64,000 bases of DNA from Takifugu bimaculatus. Lineage: Eukaryota; Chordata; Actinopteri; Tetraodontiformes; Tetraodontidae. Location of the stretch: NCBI GenBank assembly GCA_004026145.2, contig CP034985.2, forward strand, positions 9,940,424 to 10,004,423, written 5' to 3'. Made by a program: the position numbers and the translations under genes. This document shows, piece after piece, positions 24,601-36,362 of the stretch (within the stretch, counting starts at the first letter, position 1; the number at the start of each line of letters is the position of its first letter). Under the pieces are notes generated by a model that was not told the DNA's origin, did no database searches, and was given only the letters and a program-made list of their open reading frames with translations.

Positions 24601-26821
24601 AATATTGATGACTTTCAAGGATTGGAAATTAACCGGCTAAGTCGCCGATAGCTCCTGCAAGCGTTGCATAAAATTGACCGCCGGCAGTTCATTTCCACCT
24701 AAAGAAAGAAGATAAATCATGATTTCCCCTGAATTGTTGAATCTGAATCCTCCCCTCATCTTTACTAACAGGAATTCTTTGCGGTGGTTCTTCCTGTGCT
24801 TCTCGCCGAGGTCGCAGCGGCGTCCCTGTGCCATTGTCCCGCATCCATGCTCTCTCCTCATCATCTCCCTCTGCTCTTTTCTTTCCTCCTTCCAGGCAGT
24901 GTGGAATGTTCTCTGCACACTTCTTTATTTACAGCTGTGTATGGAACGGAGTTCCTCCAGAGTCCAAGGCCGCAGGTCAGAGAAAGAAAAATAGAGAGGT
25001 GACCTTGGAGCGGCCAACATTCAGTCTTGTTTAATTGAAGGCTGGATGATGCAGAGGCAGCAGGAAGGAACGTGCAGCTTCCCATCCTCTGCGCTCACAC
25101 CGCTGCCTTGCTCGGCACTTGTAGGCGCGAGTTAAACGCCGTTTCAGGAGATCCTTTGACCTCTCTTGAGAGGAGACGGTTTGTAAGATCCTGGATCATT
25201 CAGCTTTCTCCCTGGGGGGACTCACTCTCTCCTCCTGGGTTGCCATGATGGCTCGCCGCCTGCACAGGCAGCCTCGTCAGACAGATAAAATCAAGGATTC
25301 TGACAGGTGGCGGCCTGTGATGCTGCGTTTATCCAGCCTGGGAAGGGTGGGGGTCCATCGGAAGAAGACGTTTGCCCCCGGAGTGTCGGAAATTCTGCAG
25401 TTGTGAAAGCAGTGTTAGCAACATTAGCCTACGATGCTAACAGAATCTTGTTTTCACACCACATCTGTGCATGCAGATGTTCCTGCTGGTGCAGAAAGGT
25501 TGCTGGGCCTGGATGAGCGCCAAATGAAGGCGAAATATATTCAGCATTGAGGGCGGGGTGCACGTGTAGGCAGAGGTCCAAACAGACGTGTCAGTAGCTC
25601 TTCAGCAGGAATATTGAGCGCGTGGAACATGTTCAAACCAGATTTCACGATGAAGAGACCTCCGACCAAGGTTTGACAGAAGGTTTGACAGAAGTCTTTC
25701 TAAATCTAAAGAGGCAGGATTGATTTGTTTCTACACACATCTTCAGTTGAGAGAAGTAAAAGAATCTCTCTCCAAGACCCAAACCAGTGTGTGATCCAGA
25801 ACCAGGTTAGCATCCTTTAACCCAGCTGCCCAGTTCAGACTGGTGGCAAGAACACAGTAAAACAGAGGCATTTCAGGGCAGTGATCCGTAGAAATAAGTA
25901 ATCTATCATCAGCTAGTAAGTCAGGTAGCTTTCCAATATCTGGGCTTGCTCTTGAATCCATTTTCTGTGCGTTTGTTTCCACCCTGAATACGATTCAGGG
26001 GGGCCGTTTGATGGCATCAAGCACATTCCAACCTCATTCCTGACTGCAGGGATTTAAATGGACCCTGCAGCTTTGGGTTTCCATCAAGACCGGTTAATAT
26101 CAACAATCTGGGTGAGACGACGACGCTTTGTAGATGAGAACGCTTTGAAAGAGACGCCGTTCTTTTTGGTTACGGCGCCTTTGTTTTGTTCCTAAAGATA
26201 AAACCACTCATTTGTCTGGTCCTCTGAAGCCCCTTCAGCCGCACGGTCATCACACGGAGCCCATTGATTTGGTTGACAACCGATGGGGTTCACGTCCGTC
26301 TGTGGTCGTTCAGGTTAGCTTCAACCGTCTCATCAATAACGTCTGGATATACAGGGCTTTTAAGGTTTCTAAAAAGTTGAAAATGTTGTATATGTGGCAG
26401 CGACGGTGGAGACTAAAGCAGAATTAGCGGCTCCGGGAACCTGCAGTCATCACCGCATCATTAACTTTGTTATGAGCACAATCAGGGAGAGAGAAGAGAG
26501 GGGGGGGGGGGGGGGATCACATTAGCGCCAATTTGACACAAAATAAATCAGGGCCATTGGATTTTTTTCCCACCTCCTTCAAGCTTGCAGTCAAAAATAA
26601 CTTCCAGATGATTTCTGGAGAAGGAAAAGGTTACAGCAGCTCCAGGCGAACCAGGAAGCTGCCGCTAGCTGTGCGGGTCAGGGAGCATTTGGAACAATTA
26701 GAACCGTGTTAATTAACGTGAAAACAAATGGCTGAGAGAGAGAGAGAGGGAGAGAGAGAGACATTAGCAATGGTGGGAAACGGGAGGAAAACAGGAGTCG
26801 TTTCGGTGCCGTTACGCTGTT
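20533..26821. other. Intergenic region between convergent genes, second part
   Basis: No gene is recognised. Features seen are (AC)48 at 21547-21642, a short (ACA)n run near 22306-22326, homopolymer G/C runs (22703-22727, 22925-22932, 23093-23103, 26501-26514), a direct duplication of GGTTTGACAGAA near 25670-25692, and a GA repeat at about 26735-26761. Open frames near 23.3 kb and 25.8 kb are 80-125 codons long without recognisable similarity. The stretch 20.9-21.24 kb is non-repetitive and AT-rich with several TAAT/ATTA cores. Confidence 0.45.
21547..21642. repeat. (AC)48 microsatellite
   Basis: Perfect 96-bp AC tract, the longest dinucleotide repeat in the window. Confidence 0.96.
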
Positions 26822-27012
26822 TTTATTTCAGGTCAGAAGGTGGAACACAAGCAACAGAGTCGCCCCCCCAGGAGAAGCTACGGCCCGGGGGCAGCTGGGG
26901 GGGCGTGTGTGGAAGAAATTAATTAGACATTTTAGGTGGGGGGGGGGCAGAGAGGATGTCAGTGCTGGTGGTCCCCGAGATGGACAGGAGCAGCTCAGAG
27001 ACGTTTCTAGGA

Positions 27013-27048
<36 letters not shown>

Positions 27049-27258
27049 TGAGTGTGTGTTTCTACGTGGTTGAATATTGAACCTTTTTTGGCCCTCAGGG
27101 CTGATAAATGTCTCCTCAAACCCGACCCGGTGCAGTCCTCAGATCTCAGTCCAACCTGATACGACTCAGCGTTTCCCTTCTCCTCCGTAGCGTGGCTGCG
27201 CTCCAACCCCCCCCCCCCCACCTGCCTCCCCCCCCACCTTGCCTCCCCACCCCTCTCC
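26822..27258 (-). other. NBAS: Putative NBAS 3' UTR
   Basis: On the minus strand the first AATAAA hexamer after the NBAS stop codon is at 26827-26822 (TTTATT on +). This would give a 3' UTR of roughly 0.45 kb. The interval contains a (TG)n tract at 27015-27046 and poly-C/G runs near 26939-26948 and 27210-27220. No independent support for the cleavage site is visible. Confidence 0.35.
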
Positions 27259-27535
27259 TCACAGCCACTTCTTCAGAACAGCCAGTGCCGAGTTGAAGGT
27301 GAACTGCGCCGGGTGGGTCCCGCGGTGAGCCAGCAGCAGGGAGCCCGCCTCGGGCCCGTGGCCGGCCGCCAGCAGCTCGGCAGCGGCGTTCTCCACGTCC
27401 CAGCCGCCCTCCTGCTGGTGGGACAGCAGGTGGGAGCTGAGAGGGGGGGTACAGGGCCGAGGAGACGCAGCCGACGAGGAGCCCGGCGTCGAGGAGCGAG
27501 GAGAGGAGCTCTGCGTCGCAGGACTCGGCCGTCTC
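27259..27535 (-). CDS. NBAS: NBAS terminal coding exon
   Basis: Begins after a CTCCAG acceptor (AG at 27537-27536) with GAG ACG GCC in phase 0 and ends at the TGA at 27261-27259. The first part reads SCDAELLSSLLDAGLLVGC, matching the vertebrate NBAS segment around CDQELLSLLLDAKLLVKC. The second part (GGWDVENAAAELLAAG, then EAGSLLLAHRGTHPAQFTFN, ending KKWL) matches the NBAS C-terminus. The two parts are in different frames, and the switch occurs at the G7 homopolymer (27443-27449 on +). A miscounted homopolymer (net -1 or +2) is the simplest explanation. Confidence 0.9.
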
Positions 27536-28777
27536 CTGGAGAACGAGAGGAGAGAAGCGTTTAGTGCGAAGAACACCTTCTTCCTCAGGAGCGCTGCCTC
27601 GGTTCTGCTTCTTCTTCTGTTGTTTTCATCCCCACAATTTACCACCCTCGCAGTTGCCCCCCGCCAGCGTCAGCTGCATGTTCTGCAGCAGACAAACCTG
27701 TTGCGGTCAGAACATCCACCGGCTCGCAGACGGGCGTCAGCGGGCGCAAGACAACAAAGAGAAAAACAACAAACAAAAGAAAAATGGAGGCAGCTGCAGC
27801 TTCCTGCTGCGGGCTGTCTGATTATGCTGTTACACGCATGAGGAACCCTGACGAGGTCAGGGCGCTCCAACCAGATGCTGACCCCGAGGTCAAACCACAG
27901 TGCGGCTGCAAAACAAACACAAACACACACACACACCACACACACACAAACAAACAAACAAATGCGGCTTTGTTCGTGGGGCAACTGACTCCAACTACTG
28001 TACATCAAAACCTAAACTTCACCTTCAAACTCAACTGGGAAATAATTATTAAAAATAAGAATTTCTTTATCACCTTGCAAAGTACTGGCTAATAGTGTGG
28101 TCCTCCACCTGAGACCCCGCCTCCTCCTGAAACCCCGCCTCCTCCCGAGACTCCGCCTCCTCTCCTCCATCTCCATTGGCAGTGTCTATTATTAAGGTCG
28201 GGCTCAGAGGATGTGGCGGAGGGCGGCGACCCCCCATCAGGGTATTTCTGGCACCGAGGCAGATCAATTATAGATGCGGCGTCCTCCGCGTGGCGAAAGG
28301 CGGCAGGAAACACACCTATTCACCATCTCACACCTCCGTGCTGACTTCCTGCCATCTTTCACCTACAGAACAGCATCTTCACCTCTGTTTGTGGCAGCGA
28401 TGAGGAGGGGGTCACCGTGCGCTGCCAGTGTCACACACACGCTTTTGTGTATCTGGACGGCGGCGGCGAAAGTTTCCTCTAGATTATTCAAACGGGACCA
28501 AAACTGAAGGTCACAACTTTCAGTTCGGAGAGCAAATTTAGCATAACCTCATTTGTAAAATGTTTGCTAATTACTGAAATGACTCAGAAAATGCTAATAG
28601 GCAAACAATTTGCCGGCGGCGACAATCAGACGAGTAATTCTCAGATTAATTAATAACATATGGACGAAGATGTTCTGCTTGGAAATGAAAGTGAAAAGAA
28701 CCAAGAATAAAAAAGTATACAGGAGGTATACAATAAAATACCGGTTGATCAAAAGCACCAGGCAACCCAAACATTAC

Positions 28778-28830
<53 letters not shown>

Positions 28831-31825
28831 CCAAGGCTATTACTGGCCAATGGTGTCATGAAAGAGTCCGTTTGATTGACAGTTGTGCTGAAAATAGATG
28901 TGAAAGAGCATCGGCGAGGTGGAGGGATGGAGGGGAATCTTGATATCGGCTAACTTTCCGTCCTTTTCTCCGGCACGAAACAAGTGTGCCACATTTCAGG
29001 GCTCACGCACTGCGAGCGGGATGGCGGGCGGCAGATCTCTGCCCAAAAATACTGTAATAAATCCGAAGCCCCTCCCGCAGCCCAGCGCGAGGCTGCAGCT
29101 TTCCTTCTCCTCGGTGGGCGAGGAGGAATACAACCACCGTGTTGATACTCATTAATTTAGTCATTTCAGCTTCAAAGTGTGAGTCTCAGTGGTCTCCGAT
29201 TACGGCGAGAGGCCCGTCCCAAATTAGCGTTATGCAAGTTTCTGTTGTTGGAATGAATGTTTCACAGCACGCGGCTGCAGAAGCAGGAAGTGTGTGTTGT
29301 GGAAAACGGGATTCCTGCCTGCAGTGAGGCAGACGGGGAGGATAAGATCTTGTTGTGGCGCGTGGAAGAGCGCTGTTCCCGCCCTCCGTTGGGAGTTGAG
29401 GCTACACTAAGCTGCCTTTTGGTGCTGAGGTGTTGTTGATCTCGCCCATCTCTACGGAAACCTGTGAATAAGCGTAATTGCTACACGGCGAATTAACCGT
29501 TAATTTGTCTTTCATTGAAATTAGCCGGGGTAAATTTGCATGCGTGTGCTTTAAAATTTCCAAACATGGGTTTAAAGCGATCTTCCCGGCTGTCTTCTCC
29601 GTCCCTCCTAATTGCCTCTCCCAGGATCCTCACCTCCTCACCTTCCTGTCTCTCCTTTAAAAATTCATGCTGGATGTAATCGGACCATTGCGGGAAGAGG
29701 TGGGGGGGTGGGGGCTCACATCCATCACGCGCCGCTTCCCGGCTCAAAAGCTCAGCAGCCTGACAAACATGAAAACCTGCCCTGACGTTAAAAGCCCCCC
29801 CTCCCCAACATCTCTGAAGGTTCAAACGGCGTCTCTGCCTCCGTGGCGAGAACAAGAGGCGTCTCCGGTGTGCTGCCGCGGCCCCGCGGCCCCGCGGGCC
29901 CCCGTGGGCCCCCGTGGGCCGGTGAGCAGTAGACAGAAGCGCATCACAAGCGTGAGATGTCCCATCCTGTCCTCATTGCCCTCCTCTCACCTCCTGACAG
30001 GCAGGCGGGATTGTCTGTCCAACATGTTCTCCACGCCGGATAAGCGCTACCTGATTGCTTTGGTCACCCTCGTTCAGGATTCTCGCCGTGCAGCTCCCCC
30101 ACTTCCTGTGAGCGTCTTCCTCTGCTCTTAGCTGCGAGCTAAAGCCCGCAGAGAGCTTAATTGGAATTACTATTCACGCAGGCGATTCACTAATGCATCG
30201 CTTGGCCTTCTTTTATCATTTAAATCATAAAGATTCTTTGGACTGTCAGCCAACCCCCCCCCCCCCCCCCCATCTCTCCATCCTGGAGCTTCAGCCGGCC
30301 GATGCACAAACACACTGACGAGATTGAGACTGACAGAAGAAGACGACAACGGGAAGAAAATATTTATATATTTATATGATTACGCACATGAGAAAAAACA
30401 CCGGAGCAAATCAGGAGTCAACCGGCAAACGCAGCTGAACCAACGGGCTCAATATGGCACAAGAGGCGGCAAACGAGCCCGATTCAATCAGCAATTAGAC
30501 GACTCAATCACACAAACACTTTCAGGCAGAGACACTATTTAGACTGTAGCAATGAGGAACTCCTGTAAGCTACGACTGCTAGCACATCCATCACCATGTC
30601 CCACCTAGCGCCACTGGCTAACGGGGTTAGCCTCCAGGGCTGCAGGTGAGGACTAGAACGAGGTAACCAGCTAAAGTTTTGAGCGGAGGACGCGCGCAGC
30701 ACCTATAGCTCCACGTGTTGCTCTGACAGCTCATTAATAACAGCGGGGCAGCTCTTATCAGCCCCTCATGTCTGTCTGCCATTAGTCGGGCTGGTGTTAA
30801 CCCCCGGCCCCCTGCTCCCCCTCTGCTCCTCGTGGGCCATACATCTTCAGTGAGAGGAGCAGGAGCAGGTCAGAGGGCGGGAGAGAGGGATCCTCCTATG
30901 GCCTCCTGCAGCACCGCGTAAACACCACCCCCACCTCAGCCGCATGAAGGACTTCTCCATGAGAGTGTTTTGATGAAACATTTATCCTTTTTCGTGTGAT
31001 CTCGGGGGGGGGGGGGGTTCAGTATCCCAGATCCCCGTGTTTACCTACACGCCACACGCAGAGCCAAAGGCCCAGAAACGGCGCCTAATGATAAGACCTG
31101 TCAATCAGCCGCAGCCGGGCTTCTTCTTCATGTTTAATCACAAGCGTCTGCAGCGTTGATTAATATATTGTTGGTTGTGGCCTAAATTAACCCCAGACCT
31201 GCTAAATTAAGGATGGGAGAAAAAGAGTCCAGCACTTGGGAAGCGTTTTCTTAGATTAATTAGTTTTGTTTAGCGTGTCGGGATGAAAGGTTAGAAACTG
31301 CAAAGCAATTAGGCTTCGTTACTGCAAACACAATAGATTTCTGACTGATCCAGCTGCAGCAGAGACAAAGACGCTAACCGCTAACCGCTAGCAACAGACA
31401 CGTCTGGGTTAGGCTTGTTTGGGTTAAATCGACGTCATGTGACTTTTACCAACGGGGGTCGATGCTCCAGCTCCAAAATCAACCTAATGGATGATTTGCC
31501 GTAATATGAGATGAGTATTTCAAGCAGGAAATTAGCAATTTAGCGGCGCAGTTGGTGAATATTTTACAGCCCCCCTAAATTCATTCATGTGTCCCCTCAC
31601 AAATGTCTCGTTTAACAGGTGACAACACGGCGGCTTCCCAGCGGGGTGCATTCAGCTGGCTGCGGGTCCCAGATTAGCCCGGGTTATGTTGACCAGCGCT
31701 TTCAATAAAGCAGCGAGGTTAGCGGATCGGCGGCGAGCTGGTGCTGGGCCGAAGAACCCGATCCCAGGTCAGAATCAATATCAGGAGAGCGAGCGCTGAT
31801 GTGCCACTGGTGAGGGAAATGACAG

Positions 31826-31857
<32 letters not shown>

Positions 31858-34800
31858 ACACACACCTGCGTGCTGTCGTCTCTATCCTCAGGGGATCTCT
31901 TCATTTCCACACACGTGTTCTGTCATGTTACCTTTCCCTCCGGTCTCCCTCGCCCTCCCTCCCTCCCCTCTCAGTCGCTCTCTCTGGTCTCTGCGGGGGA
32001 CGGCGGCGGCGCACTGCTCTGGTAACGCCGATGCTGAGGACTGCACCGTTTCATTTAAGCGGGGTTCTGGCGCTTCCTAGAGAGCCGTACTCTGATCTAA
32101 TCCGGGTCTGCTGGGTCCGGGAGGACGACTCTGAGCCTATCTGATCAGGCCCAGCTGGGCCCACCCACTCTAATCCCACTGTTGCTTCCCAAGGCCGGAC
32201 GCATGCGGCACAGGACTGTTTCAATGCTGAGATGAACAGACTTTTGTTATGTGACGTCTTTTTTTTAATGTCTTTGCTCTGTTTATTTTCCACCCGTCCC
32301 GTGAGAAGACCCGCATCGACCCGCATCGACCCGCCTACCGTCTTATTGGATCTATTAATGCACAGGATGTTTCTCATCTGTCACCAGATGTTTCAACTGA
32401 TGTAGAAAAGGTTCAGGTCAGAAAATGTTTCTTTCAGAAAAATGGCTCAAAATGACGTAGGGTTTGGAAGGTGGTTTTCACACACGTGTCGGCCTTCCTG
32501 CATTTGTAAGGACTCTCAATATCTGCCCTCTTTTTTTTAGCAAAAGGGTCAAAAGCAAATTCTGGTATTGCGTGTGGTTTTTATTTCCACTGCATCCCAA
32601 ATCATCAAAAAAAACACTTGGAGAAATGAACGGAGCCTTCTTCCAGCAGCCAGGAAAAAGGACTAATGCCATAGCCCACGTTGTAAAATGTCCCCACAGT
32701 GTTGGTGAAATGTACACACACACAGGGACACACACACACACACACACACACGCTGAAATACACACAGAAACACACACAGGTGTAAAACATAGTGATGGCA
32801 GGAACATCTAGATGAAAACTCTCTGTGTTCCAGGCGGCGGCCGTCCTGGTCCCCATTAATCCTGTTATCTGTGCTAATCCAAACACTGGATTTATGTTCT
32901 GACTCCGGGCTGACCTGAAGTTTTGAGAAGTTCAGTGAAGTTTTTTTTGTTGTTCTAGAGGTTTCGGGAACAGAGCGATGCGCGGCGCCGCTCAGAGTCG
33001 CTGGGTTTTATTTTCATCCCCGCCCCCCCGCCCCCCGCGGTAACTCGAGTGGCAAATATAAACAGTTCGCGAATGTGAAATAATCATTCTGAAGCCTCCC
33101 CAGTGAAGTGGGCGCCGCCGCTGTATCAACAGCAACACGGCGTGCGCGGAAAACTTGGAAAGAAGAGACGAGTGGATTTAATGCACCTCACGTCCAGAAC
33201 GCACTCACAAACACTCGGGGGTCCGAAGCGCCTCGTGCCCTAATTTACACCCAAACGATGTGCTTTCATCTGCCGGTTGAAATGATTTCACGACACCTGT
33301 GTAGCCCGGGCATCCGGGTGGGCGGAGACTTACCGCAGTCATGCTGCCGATCTGGTCCAGAGTCAGCCGCAGCAGCTCCTCGTCGCCGCTCTCGGACATC
33401 AGTTTGAGGGCCGGCTGCTGCAGGCCGGCCGCACTCTGGAGCATCAGGCCAGCGATGCGTCGGAGGCACTAGAGAGATGAAGGGATGCGGGGGGGGGCAG
33501 AGGAGAGGAAAGGTTAATCAGGCAGGAACATAATACCTCCACCAACCACACGCAGCAGGCAGCGGGCCCTGTCCCAGCCACATGCGCTAATGTATGGCTA
33601 TCACGAAGCAATCTGACTCCCCCATGCTCCGCCGGTTTCATTTGGGCAGATTCAAATTAAAGCTGAGAGCAGAGGAGAGCAGAGTGCCCCCCCCCCGCCC
33701 CCCTCCGTGGCGTTCTAATATTAGACAGCCGGGCAGACACTTGCCTATTCACGCTGAATAGCATTAGCGCTAAACCAATATCACAGTCAGCTGGCGCTAG
33801 ACACACAAAATGGCATTAGGCTCCCCACGTGCGCGGCGCTCAGCGGTGCATGACGTGCGTGAAGGGTGTCGAGCGCTGCGGCGCCCGGACTAGCGCTGAT
33901 GCTAACGCGGAGCTTTCGGGCTTATGCGCTGCTTTGGGATGTCGCAGTTACGCCGTGTGATGCTTACCGGCGCCGGGAGCTTGTGTTTGGTGTTGTACAG
34001 CGATCTCACCATGGCGACGACCTGCCTACCCAGGTCTAAGGTGACCTCTGACCCCTGGCAGCGGGTCAGCAAGGCCGAGGTCAGCGCCACCCAGGGGTTA
34101 CGCTCCGACTGTGACCTGGAGACGGGGAGGAAGACGAAGGTGAACACAGTAGCCGTAGTAACAACACAGTTTGAATCATATTGCCTTAAAAGTTATAGCA
34201 GCCTGCCTATGAATTAAAAACAAATGACAGGAGAAGGCCAGCACAATAATCAGGGGGCTTCGAAACAAGCTAATAAATTCTGCCGCTGCGAGCGAGGGGC
34301 TGGCGTGTTTGATCGCGACCCTCTCGCAGTTAATAAACGGTGCATTTTCTCTCGGCGGGGAACGCCGGGGGAACTCCCGTCGGCTCTGACACACGTCACT
34401 TTATTTGCTAATGTCTCCAGAGTGACGGATTAGTTTCTAGCGAGGCCAGCAAATACCAGAGTCGCCATGGAGGCATGACCTTCACAGCTCTTTATTAATG
34501 CACATCAGTCATGGTTAGAGTGGGGAAAAGTGAGTGGAAACCACAGAAGGACTCGTTATCTCTTAATTGGATCTTAGTTTATGGATGATTGTGTTGGAAT
34601 CATTAACTTAATTAGCTAGATCGCAAGAGTTAACGCTATATCGCAGCCTTTTTGTCGCTAGCTGCCGCTAGTTGAGTTTTTTTCAGGCCTTTATTTAAAG
34701 AGATGAGTTCTTAAATGTAGATCAACATGCTGGAAGACAGGAAGCAGAAACGATGGGGAGAAATCCCCCGAGTGTTCAAGGAGCGATGGAATCCTGTCAA

Positions 34801-36305
34801 TAAACCCTCAATTATGGTGGGATTAAGATGGAGGCTGATGTCAGATTAGAGATAAGGACGGGTGCGCGCGAGCCTCCGTTGAAGAGCGTGTGAGAGGATA
34901 AGAAGGTCTGCGGTCCCCAGACACCCGCAGCCCTCCGTGCAGCCGCCCAGGCTCCGTCTGCAGGTTTGCTTTTGCCCCTTTACCAGGGGGGCCCCAGGGA
35001 ACCCGTAGCAGGACCGAGTCACCGCCAGCTCCTGCTGCGGCTTTGAACTGTGACTCGGATGCGACTTCTGGCTAAAACAGCCGGACTGGGAGGGAGCCAA
35101 ACCCGTGTGAAGACTCCTCATTACGAGCAAACCTGCTAATTCTGGTGATGTATTCGACTGTGGGATTTATCTTTTTATTCCCTGCGACCGACGTGCCCGG
35201 TGGTCCGGACGTCAGCGCAGCCCCGACGCCTGTTTGCTGCTGCTGACATCAAATCTAATATTAGCTGGAAACACATGTGACAAAAGTTGACAGATTCTCC
35301 TCATGAAGGGATTAGCTTGCTGCTAAACCTGCGCCACAAGATTAGTTTCCCCCGCTCCAGACAAAAATATACCCGGTTGCCAAACAACCTGGCTTATTTT
35401 TTACTTCCTGCAAGTTTGTTTTTTTTCCCCGTGTTGAACCAAATCTCCGCTTAGATGTGGAGTAAACACACCTGACGGGATTAAACGCTAAGTCAGAGCG
35501 GGAGTTACGGTCAGCCGCGTGTCTCGCACGCCTCCAGATAACGGCGCAGGCGGAGGGACCGTAACGAGGCGTTTGAAGGTTAAGTCATTCCCAGGTTTGC
35601 GTCCCAAATTACGACGGCTGGATGTAAGAGCCGCCGCGCATGAAACGCACGGCGAACGCAGACCAGACCTCAATTTCAGGCTTGCGTGCATCAAAGACGC
35701 GGCGAGGCACGTGAACGCAAGCAAGTTCAATGAAGATGAAAGGGAGCAAAAGGAGGGAAATCGGAAGGAAGCGGCGGTTTGGGCTGGCGTTTACCAGATC
35801 GTCCGCACCGGCCGGCGAGGTGGGAACCCTGTTGGTCTGATGGGGAAAAACCCCAGAGCAGGCATTTTTGACTCATTTCATATTCCGTCTGGTAATCAAC
35901 AGTTTCCCTTTAACGATGCTAAAACGGTTCAATCTGGTCTTTTATAAAGAGCATAAATGGGATTTTAACCACTTGTGATGAAGAGGGACGTAACAGAATG
36001 TTAATTTAAGAGAGAAAAAATGAAATGAAACCAGTCGACTTCAATCTTTTGAGCAAATCTAAGCACATCTGTCATGATGATCGCAATCTGTGATTCTTCC
36101 CAGTTGACTGAAGGTAAAAAGCACTTCCTTTGGTCCCGATGCTGCTTTAATCATCAAAGCAACTTTGCTGAATCTTCTAAATAAATGATTCGATCATTGT
36201 AATGGCCAAAACTACAAATACTTGTTCCCCGGATGCTTCAGGAGACGAGGAAACCGAGCCGGGTCCTCCGAGAACGCTCGCACTTCCAACGATGGTTAAA
36301 CACCA

Positions 36306-36362
<57 letters not shown>

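Larger units (their letters stand above)
27536..33333 (-). other. NBAS: NBAS last intron (5.8 kb)
   Basis: Bounded by donor GTAAGT (33333-33328) and acceptor CTCCAG. It contains (AC)n at 28781-28826, CA-type tracts near 31826-31865 and 32731-32750, three tandem 18-bp GC-box-like units at about 28106-28160, homopolymers at 30255-30271 and 31005-31017, and a GC-rich block of repeated CGCGGCCC/GGGCCCCCGT near 29877-29921. No exon-like open frame with recognisable similarity was found inside. Confidence 0.7.

Noticed and set aside
25743..25982. 79-codon minus frame of apparently normal composition
   Set aside because: No similarity recognised, no splice signals of note, too short to support alone.
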